NCBI GenBank assembly: GCA_009774345.1
Contig: VSNR01000007.1
Location: 1 to 47,527, forward strand
Reading direction: 5' to 3'
DNA length: 47,527 bases
Source of the DNA: Lachnospiraceae bacterium
GTDB taxonomy: Bacteria > Bacillota > Clostridia > Lachnospirales > Lachnospiraceae
The notes under the pieces: model-generated
Told to the model about the DNA's origin: nothing
Database searches by the model: none
Seen by the model: the letters and a program-made list of their open reading frames with translations, nothing else
Shown: positions 41,453-47,527 of the stretch, one piece after another
Position numbering within the stretch: position 1 is the first letter of the stretch
How the letters are laid out: every line of letters starts with the position of its first letter
Program-made: the position numbers and the translations under genes

Positions 41453-42775
41453 TTATTTCTTTGTTTTATGTTTCTGTTTCTCTGCCGGACGCCTGTCACC
41501 GCCACTTAATTTCTGACCAAGCTGCGCAAACGTCTGGTAAAGCTGCCCTGTCTGCGCCCAGATCTCCCTGACAGGAGGCTTTTTCCTTGTGTCCGACATA
41601 TAATCCCGCACTTTTTCTGTCCTGCCGGAAGTCCGGTTTTCCACTCTGCCAGAAGTCCGGTAAAGCTGACTCGTGTTAGGGCGTGCGCTGCCAGCCTCCT
41701 GCGCCTGCTCCACTGGACGGCTTTCCTCGTCGGCAGCTTTATTCTTCACATCTGGCTCATCAAATGTCTGATAGAGCTGGCTCATCTGTGTCGTGCCTGT
41801 ATCAGACCGCATCCCGGCTTCTCTACTGGCAGTATTGCTCCTGATCCATGTGATCTCCGCATCCCTGTCAGCCAGCCTTCTTCTGAGACTGTCCAGCTCG
41901 GTGTCCCTGTCGTTTAGTCTTCTTCTGAGTCTCTCAATCTCTGTATCCCTGTCATGCAGTTCTGCGTCTTTATCCTCCAGCTGTTTTCTGAAACTTTCCA
42001 GTTCTTCCTTCCTGCCGCCGGCATTTTGCAGCTGCTCCTTCAGACGTTCTATCTGTGCGTCCTTTTGCGCTGTATCCTTTCTGATCTCCTCAAGCCGTGC
42101 ATCGAAGTCTCTGATAGCTTTTTCCTGTTCTTTTAGCCGCGTATCCTTATCTTCTAGGCGCTTTGTCTGTGCTTCCAGCTGTATATTCTTGTCTTCAGCG
42201 GCTTTTTCTAATGCTTTTATTTGTATGGCCTTGTCTTCAATAGTTTTTTCGAATGCTTTTATTTGTATGTTCTTGTCTTCAATAGCTTTTTCTAATGCTT
42301 CTATTTGTATGGTCTTGTCTTCGCCAGATTTTTCCAATGCTTCCAGCTGTATGTTCTTGTCCTCAATGGTCTTTCCCAGTTTTTCCAGCTGTATGTTCTT
42401 GTCTTCAAAGCACTTTGTCTGTGCTTCCAGCTGCATGGTCTTGTCTTCGATGAGTTTTTCCTGTTCTTTTAGCTGTACATCCTTCTCTTCAATGGATTTT
42501 CCCAGCTCTTCCAGCACCAAGTCCTGTTCTTCGATGGATTTTTCCTGCTCTTGAATCTGTGCATCCTTATCATCAAGCTTTTTTTTGAGCCGTTCCAGCT
42601 GTGCATCCTTGTCGTTCAGCCTGCCCTTTATCCGCTCTATGGTCTCCCGAAATTGCTGGTTTTCTGATTCAATCTCAGCCGCCACCTCTTTAAAGTGGTC
42701 AACCTGCTGCACCTCTTTTAACAACAATTCAATAAGTTCATGTCTGCGTAGTTTATGTACTTCCTTATCTGTCAT
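41453..42775 (-). CDS. long coiled-coil protein, first gene of the pilus operon
   Basis: A 440-aa cytosolic coiled-coil protein with no membrane segment or signal peptide. Residues 1-30 (DKEVHKLRRHELIELLLKEV) resemble a helical start common in clostridial proteins of this size. Residues 45-310 form a continuous coiled coil, with a 14-residue unit of the EDKNIQLEALEKSG type repeated about seven times between 109 and 207. The C-terminal third is disordered and basic, with the motif QLYQTF/QLYRTS three times (333-338, 370-375, 411-416). It may be a scaffold for the assembly machine. ATG at 42775 is chosen because GGGGG precedes it by 5 bases. Confidence 0.75.
   Translation of the reverse strand: MTDKEVHKLRRHELIELLLKEVQQVDHFKEVAAEIESENQQFRETIERIKGRLNDKDAQLERLKKKLDDKDAQIQEQEKSIEEQDLVLEELGKSIEEKDVQLKEQEKLIEDKTMQLEAQTKCFEDKNIQLEKLGKTIEDKNIQLEALEKSGEDKTIQIEALEKAIEDKNIQIKAFEKTIEDKAIQIKALEKAAEDKNIQLEAQTKRLEDKDTRLKEQEKAIRDFDARLEEIRKDTAQKDAQIERLKEQLQNAGGRKEELESFRKQLEDKDAELHDRDTEIERLRRRLNDRDTELDSLRRRLADRDAEITWIRSNTASREAGMRSDTGTTQMSQLYQTFDEPDVKNKAADEESRPVEQAQEAGSARPNTSQLYRTSGRVENRTSGRTEKVRDYMSDTRKKPPVREIWAQTGQLYQTFAQLGQKLSGGDRRPAEKQKHKTKK
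42153..42450 (-). repeat. 42-bp tandem repeats in the coiled-coil gene
   Basis: About seven imperfect 42-bp units encode the 14-residue heptad pairs. They are in frame; unit number could vary between strains. Confidence 0.65.
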
Positions 42776-42857
42776 CCTCTCTCCCCCACCACATATGCCT
42801 GATAACAAGATTCTCTCCGCCATAATTGTTAAATAACTGACAAGTATTATTATCTTT

Positions 42858-42887
42858 AGTATATAAGTTTTATCCCCTTGATGTCAA
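42858..42887 (-). promoter_or_regulatory. promoter of the pilus operon
   Basis: Perfect -35 TTGACA (42882-42887), 18-base spacer, -10 TATACT (42858-42863) on the minus strand, about 83 bases before the first gene. The -35 lies 15 bases after the vanT stop. Confidence 0.7.
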
Positions 42888-42902
42888 GAAATTTTTACCA
42901 AT

Positions 42903-45083
42903 TCAGCAATATGAACAACAAGTAACCACAACCCTCGTTCCCCTACAGCTCAACAGTTCGTTTGTGATGGTGTCTGCCTGTGCTGCCACCGCAGGCGCCG
43001 TAATTTCCTGATCACCGTCCCTGCCAATCAGCGTGACAGTCATCCCAACATACACATGTTCAATTCCGGTGACGTCCACTGCAAGCTGGTCCATACAGAT
43101 TCTGCCGACAACCGGCGCCGGCTGTCCGCCAAGAAGCACCTGCTGCCCTTGTCCCGACAAGATGCGCGGAATACCGTCCGCGTAACCGATGGACACAATG
43201 GCAATGCGGCTGTCCCTGTCCGCCGTAAACATTCTGCCGTAGCCGACACTTTCCCCCTCTTTGATATTCCGAACCAATACAATATGCGCCTTCAATGCAA
43301 GAACGGGTCTCAGGTCCAGATGCAGCCTTGTCTGTGCGTCTGGTGTACTAAGCACGCCATACAGTGCAATACCTGCCCTGACGTAACTGCACTTGAGCTC
43401 TGGATAATTCAGGAAACCATAACTGCTCTGGATGTGGGTTTTGGGAATGTGGATCCCCTGCTTTTTGAGCCTGTTGACCACCTTGTAAAATCTTGCTATC
43501 TGCTGGCGTGTGAAAAGGACATCCTCCTCGTCTGGACTGTCCGCCGCACAGAGGTGTGTGTAAATGCCATTGATGTTCAGATATTTCATATGAAATACCC
43601 GGGAGAGCTTCTGCATTTCTTTATCGGCATTTTTATCTGCATCCTTTTCCACGGGCACCCAAAATCCCAGCCGGTGCATTCCTGTGTCCAGCTTGATATG
43701 TGCCTTGACCGGAACGCCCTGCGCATTCAGCCTGCACGCATAATCGTAGTCAGACAAAGTCTGTGAGAGTCCGTATCTGTGAAGTTCTGATGCCCGCTCA
43801 GGCAGTGTACAGCCCAAGACCAGAATCTCGCCGCGAACCCCGAACCTGCGCAACGCAATGCCCTCATCAATGGTTGCTGCCGCAAATGCCCTGACACCGA
43901 TTCTGTCCAAGTGCGTTGCAATCTCGTACATGCCATGCCCGTAAGCCTGCGCCTTCACGACCGCCATCAGCTCGCACTTGGCTGGCATTGCCCCGCGCAG
44001 TACCTGTACATTATGCGTGAGGTTGTCCAGATTGATTTCGATATAAGCCCTGTCTGCACCTTGATTCCACTCTTTCTTCCTGCGTCCGAACCGCTGCCAG
44101 AATGCCGCTGCCGCCACACTAAATGACACTGATGTCACAACAACTGCAACAAAATGCACGAGGCTGTTCTTCACAAGAAGCGTCTGCAAATGAAGCACTT
44201 TTGCCGCAAGCCGTATGGCGACAATCATCATGGGATGAATGATATAGACAAGAAGCGAGACATCGCGCAGCCATGCATGGCGTTTTCCCCTGAAATGCAG
44301 CAGCGCCTGAAATAGGAAATACACGCACGGCACCAGCGACAAATACATGCTGTCGTGGCGCTGCAACTGAAAATAATGCAAAACCATCCCTTCTGCCAGC
44401 ATAGACAACAGCATGACAATGCACATACTCCATGCCGTCACCTGTCTCAGGTGCGTCTGGCAATCCGCAATCCACCCGCCCAAGACCAAAAAAACCGGTG
44501 CAAAGAAAATGCCGTTTCTGGTGTAATCTGAAACCTGAAACCAAAGCGTATAAAATCCGCCAAGTACCGGCACTTGCTTGCCCAGTCCATAATAACTGTC
44601 CCCAAAAAGACCCATTAGATATAAAATCACTGCCACCACAAACGCCCTGCGAAACCCCAATTTCCGCACCAGAATCCATGCAATCACACCGCCCGCAAGC
44701 GACGCTGGCAGATACCACAGATGATACAGCGTCCCGTCAAACACAATGTCCTGAATGATATTGGGCAGCAGATTTTCCATTTTAAAATAGCCATTGTACA
44801 TATTAATAGGAAGATACAGCAAAACCGCCGCCCCGTAAATCAGCGCTGTCTTTCTGGCAAAGGCACACAGCCTGTCCGCGTTGCAGCTATATCTGGAAAT
44901 CAGAAAGAACCCTGATGTCATAAAAAAGAACGGGACTGCCACACGGGCAATCACGCGCGTCAGAATAAAATCCCCCCATTCGCTGTATGTGCCAAGCGGC
45001 GATGTGTGAATTGCTATGATAAACAGCGCCGCAATCATCCGAAAACAGTCGATTCCTGTGTAACTTTTGTTTGATGTATTCAT
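42903..45083 (-). CDS. vanT: VanT-type membrane serine racemase
   Basis: A 726-aa bifunctional protein of the VanT type. Residues 1-335 form an acyltransferase-3-like domain with about ten helices, thought to take up L-Ser in VanT proteins. Residues 343-726 are an alanine-racemase-like PLP enzyme with Lys377 (AVVKAQAYGHG) and the SIGYADGIPR tyrosine loop. It makes D-Ser for the ligase encoded two genes upstream. By alignment from memory, the substrate-selecting Tyr of alanine racemases is a Thr here (CRGTRV); in VanTG it is Asn, which fits Ser preference but needs a proper alignment. It is the last gene of vanG-vanXY-vanT. Confidence 0.9.
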   Translation of the reverse strand: MNTSNKSYTGIDCFRMIAALFIIAIHTSPLGTYSEWGDFILTRVIARVAVPFFFMTSGFFLISRYSCNADRLCAFARKTALIYGAAVLLYLPINMYNGYFKMENLLPNIIQDIVFDGTLYHLWYLPASLAGGVIAWILVRKLGFRRAFVVAVILYLMGLFGDSYYGLGKQVPVLGGFYTLWFQVSDYTRNGIFFAPVFLVLGGWIADCQTHLRQVTAWSMCIVMLLSMLAEGMVLHYFQLQRHDSMYLSLVPCVYFLFQALLHFRGKRHAWLRDVSLLVYIIHPMMIVAIRLAAKVLHLQTLLVKNSLVHFVAVVVTSVSFSVAAAAFWQRFGRRKKEWNQGADRAYIEINLDNLTHNVQVLRGAMPAKCELMAVVKAQAYGHGMYEIATHLDRIGVRAFAAATIDEGIALRRFGVRGEILVLGCTLPERASELHRYGLSQTLSDYDYACRLNAQGVPVKAHIKLDTGMHRLGFWVPVEKDADKNADKEMQKLSRVFHMKYLNINGIYTHLCAADSPDEEDVLFTRQQIARFYKVVNRLKKQGIHIPKTHIQSSYGFLNYPELKCSYVRAGIALYGVLSTPDAQTRLHLDLRPVLALKAHIVLVRNIKEGESVGYGRMFTADRDSRIAIVSIGYADGIPRILSGQGQQVLLGGQPAPVVGRICMDQLAVDVTGIEHVYVGMTVTLIGRDGDQEITAPAVAAQADTITNELLSCRGTRVVVTCCSYC

Positions 45084-45103
45084 TGTATGCCTTCTTTCAA
45101 GTA

Positions 45104-45859
45104 TTATTTTATACTCACGATAAACCCATCGCAGTTATTTCCTGATATGCTGTACTGCCGCCTGTCATTCACTGCAATCTCTGCCGCCTGTCCTGCTGCA
45201 TTCGCCTTAATATAGGAAACTGCATACTGCTCCTTGTATTTTCCCTCTACAATATAAGGATTCTCACCATAGCGGTACGCTTTTATAAACTCAATATACT
45301 CCTCCAGCGCCATGCCCCTCTGTGTCATCATAGCTGCGTGCGGGATTCCCACATAGCGAAAATGCCACGGCTCATGCCCAATCCCTGTGACCGCCTGTTT
45401 GTCCTCCTGATACCGCTCTATAAATCCATACTCCGCCGCCTTTTGGCGGAACCGCTGGCAGATTCCTTCATATGGAAAACAAGGACAGATAAAGTCGATC
45501 TGCGGCTGGTTCAGTGCAAGGTCAATGGCAAGTCCTGTCTGGTGCTCGCTGTGTCCGGGAACGGCGACATAACTCTGCGTAAATTCCAGACCATGTTCCG
45601 CAAGCGAATCCTCCCAAATTTTCTGCTGTTCTGCCAGGGAACGCCATGCGCTCACCGGCACAATCTGGCCTGCCCCGCCGATTTCCTGTATCAACTTATT
45701 CAACGCAGCTGCCGCTGTGCGTTCATATAATATATCTGCCCCCTCCCATGTGCCAACAGTGCACAGGACTGCATGCTGTTCCTGATATGAATGTTCCTGA
45801 TTTACTAAAATCAAATTGCCACGATGTATATCGTCTGTCCTTAAAATAATCGTTTTCAT
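45104..45859 (-). CDS. vanXY: VanXY-type D,D-dipeptidase/carboxypeptidase
   Basis: A 251-aa zinc peptidase. The family motifs are complete: SEHQTGLAID (His106, Asp113 as ligands) and EPWH (catalytic Glu163, ligand His166). No signal peptide or helix is present, so it is cytosolic, as VanXY enzymes are (VanY is membrane-bound). It removes D-Ala-D-Ala and D-Ala ends so that new precursors carry D-Ser. ATG at 45859 has AAGGGG before it. It lies between vanG and vanT, 24 bases after vanG and 20 before vanT, as in VanG-type operons. Confidence 0.92.
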   Translation of the reverse strand: MKTIILRTDDIHRGNLILVNQEHSYQEQHAVLCTVGTWEGADILYERTAAAALNKLIQEIGGAGQIVPVSAWRSLAEQQKIWEDSLAEHGLEFTQSYVAVPGHSEHQTGLAIDLALNQPQIDFICPCFPYEGICQRFRQKAAEYGFIERYQEDKQAVTGIGHEPWHFRYVGIPHAAMMTQRGMALEEYIEFIKAYRYGENPYIVEGKYKEQYAVSYIKANAAGQAAEIAVNDRRQYSISGNNCDGFIVSIK

Positions 45860-45883
45860 ACAAATCCCCTTATTGCCTTTCCA

Positions 45884-46954
45884 TCAGTTCTCAAACGCCT
45901 GCCCGATAATTCTGTCCACCACCTCAGCAAAGTCATACCCTGCTGCGCGCATCATGCCCGGATAGCGGCTGTGCTCAGTAAATCCCGGTATCGTATTGAC
46001 CTCATTAAATACAATCTCCCCCTCCGGCGTCAGAAACATGTCCACCCGCGCAAAACCAGAACAGTCGAGTGCGCGGTAAATCCGCTTTGCCGCCTCCTTG
46101 ATCTCCTGTGCCTTCTCCGGCGGAATCCTCGCCGGAACGTGTATCGCTGAGGTCTTGAGCGTATACTTTTCTGTATAATCAAAAAATCCGTTGGCACATG
46201 CCGTGGTGTCCAGCTCAATCTCATCCACTTCCCCGACAAGCAGCTGGTCACGCCCGCACACAGCACAGCCTGCCTCAAATCCGTCAACCGCCTCCTCCAA
46301 AATGACACGATTGTCATAATCAAATGCAAGTGCAATGGCTGGCGCAAGTCCCTCCATCGTCCCCACCTTCGTCACGCCAAAGGAAGAGCCTGCTTTGACA
46401 GGCTTTACAAATAAGGGAAAACCAACGGTCTCTGCAAAGGCACACGCCTTGTTGACTGCGGTATTGTCCATCAGTACCATTGCCCTTGGCACGCGCACGC
46501 CCGCAAGCTCTGCCAGCCGGTGTGCCCTGTCCTTGTCCATGCAGAGCGCAGAGGACAAAGTCCCGCAGCCGACCAGCGGGATTCCCGCAAGCTCTGCGAG
46601 CCCCTGCACAGTCCCGTCCTCACCGTTTCGCCCATGCAGCACCGGAAAAACTGCATCCACAGGTACTGCCTCCGGTATGGACTGCGCGCGGCACACCAGC
46701 AGATGATGCTGTGTCCTGTCAGGCGAAAGCACCGCCGGCACACAATCTGTCTCATTATGCCATGTGTCGTTTTGAATCTTCTCTATTTTGCCAGCAAAAT
46801 AAAACCACTGTCCCTCCCGCGTGATTCCGACCATCACCGGATGATATTTATTCCTGTCCATGCTGCAAATCACGGCATATGCTGACTGCAAGGAAACCTC
46901 GTACTCCGAGGACGCACCGCCAAATAACACAACAATATTTTTTCTGTTCTCCAT
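45884..46954 (-). CDS. vanG: VanG-type D-Ala-D-Ser ligase
   Basis: A 356-aa ATP-grasp ligase. N-terminal VVLFGGASSEYEVSLQSA, the GEDGTVQGLAELAGIPLVGC signature, the KAGSSFGV lysine loop and NEVNTIPGFTEHSRYP near the end are all present. The ω-loop reads EKYTLKTSAIHVPA, of the D-Ala-D-Ser type (VanG/C/E) rather than that of D-Ala-D-Ala ligases. The product replaces D-Ala-D-Ala in wall precursors, giving low-level vancomycin resistance. ATG at 46954 is used with GAGGAG 8 bases before; the frame extends 38 codons upstream through the promoter and is rejected. A good promoter and terminator lie upstream. Confidence 0.93.
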   Translation of the reverse strand: MENRKNIVVLFGGASSEYEVSLQSAYAVICSMDRNKYHPVMVGITREGQWFYFAGKIEKIQNDTWHNETDCVPAVLSPDRTQHHLLVCRAQSIPEAVPVDAVFPVLHGRNGEDGTVQGLAELAGIPLVGCGTLSSALCMDKDRAHRLAELAGVRVPRAMVLMDNTAVNKACAFAETVGFPLFVKPVKAGSSFGVTKVGTMEGLAPAIALAFDYDNRVILEEAVDGFEAGCAVCGRDQLLVGEVDEIELDTTACANGFFDYTEKYTLKTSAIHVPARIPPEKAQEIKEAAKRIYRALDCSGFARVDMFLTPEGEIVFNEVNTIPGFTEHSRYPGMMRAAGYDFAEVVDRIIGQAFEN

Positions 46955-46992
46955 CTCTGTCACTCCTCTATTTTTATTTGATTTATTTGAAA

Positions 46993-47021
46993 ATGATAGC
47001 AGAACAATTTTTAACTTCCAA
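46993..47021 (-). promoter_or_regulatory. promoter of vanG-vanXY-vanT
   Basis: -35 TTGGAA (47016-47021), 17-base spacer, -10 TATCAT (46993-46998) on the minus strand, 39 bases before the vanG start. Confidence 0.65.
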
Positions 47022-47032
47022 TCATGCAAAAG

Positions 47033-47050
47033 ATTAAGATCTATTAAGAT
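47033..47050 (-). promoter_or_regulatory. tandem 8-bp boxes, possible VanR-type operator
   Basis: ATTAAGAT occurs at 47033-47040 and 47043-47050 (plus-strand reading), a 10-bp period, 12-29 bases upstream of the -35. OmpR-family regulators such as VanR bind such direct repeats. Neither VanR nor VanS is in the window. Confidence 0.5.
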
Positions 47051-47068
47051 TTCATGATGAAAGGACAT

Positions 47069-47111
47069 AAAAAAACCTGTCCTGATACCGTAATTGTATC
47101 AAAACAGGTTT
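47069..47111 (-). terminator. intrinsic terminator upstream of vanG
   Basis: Arms AAACCTGT (47073-47080)/ACAGGTTT (47104-47111) and an inner pair GATAC/GTATC, with a run of seven T on the minus strand after the stem. It ends RNA from beyond the right edge before it reaches the vanG promoter. Confidence 0.75.
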
Positions 47112-47527
47112 CTCTATGTTTTTCAGTTTCCTATCACCTTTATCAAGATTTTCTCTCGTAAATCTTACAATTTTCTTACATTAATCAACACTTTGACAAG
47201 CATATCTTTATGGCAGTTCCTCAATCACGCACTGGTGCTCTTTCTTTATTATAATTGTTTCCCACCTCCGTTACAAGCAAATTGTCATAGAATTATTATA
47301 GAGGACAATATCACTCACTCTCCCTGACAAGGGCATCCGCCTTCATCTGCGCACGTTCCAGTGCCAAATCTATATTCCCGTCAATCAGCACATTTTGAAA
47401 TTCCGACTCAACAATCGCCTCAATCTCATAAGTCTTATTTCCATAATTTACAGGTAGTGTCAAGTCTACTACCTGTTTTTTCTATTCAAAGCCTTTATTT
47501 TCGGGAGTTTGCAAAAAAATGAGCAAT
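47112..47527. other. right edge: no complete gene, possible mobile-element debris
   Basis: About 415 bp with no complete recognised gene. On the minus strand there is a small open frame at 47311-47463 and a shorter stretch after an apparent GGAGGTG ribosome site (about 47230-47275) that is closed by stops. An inverted repeat ATTGTC (47281-47286)/GACAAT (47304-47309) lies between. It looks like remains of genes at the edge of an element, but this is inference. Confidence 0.4.
47311..47463 (-). CDS. possible small protein of unknown function (50 aa)
   Basis: A 50-codon frame from a TTG (47463) with AGGTAG 5 bases upstream to TGA (47311). It reads TLPVNYGNKTYEIEAIVESE followed by a helical, charged end (LALERAQMKADALVRESE). 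The composition is protein-like. It could be a short mobile-element gene or the 3' part of a broken one. No family is recognised. Confidence 0.35.
   Translation of the reverse strand: MTLPVNYGNKTYEIEAIVESEFQNVLIDGNIDLALERAQMKADALVRESE

Noticed and set aside
42153..42450. 42-bp repeats considered as a CRISPR or other array
   Set aside because: Units are contiguous, imperfect and encode heptad pairs; no unique spacers separate them.
41793..42554. Long plus-strand open frame rich in Ser
   Set aside because: It is the opposite strand of the repetitive coiled-coil gene; the codon pattern and Ser-rich, low-complexity product are what that repeat gives in antisense.
46955..47068. 38-codon N-terminal extension of VanG
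   Set aside because: It would cover the promoter and operator boxes; the ligase family starts at MENRKNIVVLFGG.

Overview
The window looks like chromosomal DNA from a gut-type member of the Firmicutes, most likely a clostridial Lachnospiraceae-like organism. This is inferred from strong GGAGG ribosome sites with occasional GTG/TTG starts, a VanG-type D-Ala-D-Ser cluster, an RsgI-like anti-sigma protein, LPxTG sorting signals, His/Cys repeat surface proteins and dense strings of ATGA-overlapping genes. No species can be named from sequence alone, and no rRNA, tRNA or CRISPR array was seen.

Left part (1-12 kb): an A/T-rich edge with a possible integrase remnant, aroA, an Ig-like lipoprotein and an AI-2E family transporter. 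Then come two ECF sigma/anti-sigma pairs, an XRE regulator and a secreted Cys/His-repeat protein. Two paralogous AAA-ATPase/PD-(D/E)XK proteins (4138-5730 and 10259-11833) each carry their own promoter, with an inverted repeat around the -10 box whose downstream arm contains the ribosome site. Transcripts reading in from the gene upstream should fold and hide that site, while the gene's own transcript cannot.

Middle (12-22 kb): a LytTR response regulator / histidine kinase / ABC ATPase / FtsX permease operon in which one deletion has removed the kinase C-terminus and the ATPase N-terminus. Next are a SUKH-domain protein, a YfcE-type phosphoesterase, a 160-bp palindromic repeat that has become the 3' end of a permease gene, and a Ytr-like operon (two ABC ATPases, two membrane proteins, one GntR regulator) behind a TTGACA-17-TATATA promoter with overlapping inverted repeats.

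Right part (22-43 kb, all minus strand, read from 42.8 kb down): a ~20.5-kb run of 17 genes that looks like one envelope-fibre operon. It encodes a coiled-coil protein, a Ser/Lys signal peptidase, a 1679-aa adhesin, an LPSTG pilin, a class C sortase, several exported proteins including two with SipW/TasA-like leaders, and a two-part protein with an internal TGD-type sorting signal. Then come a SipW-type signal peptidase fused to a class B sortase, a transglutaminase-like lipoprotein, and a type IV pilus-like block (PilC/GspF, four small pilin-like proteins, PilT). It thus mixes sortase pilus, TasA-like fibre and type IV pilus/type II secretion parts in one unit, and is the best candidate for an undescribed system.

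Right end (42.9-47.5 kb): vanG-vanXY-vanT, with a promoter, two tandem ATTAAGAT boxes that could bind a VanR-type regulator, and a terminator insulating it from upstream. No vanR or vanS is inside the window. The pilus-operon promoter lies immediately after the vanT stop, with no terminator seen between them.
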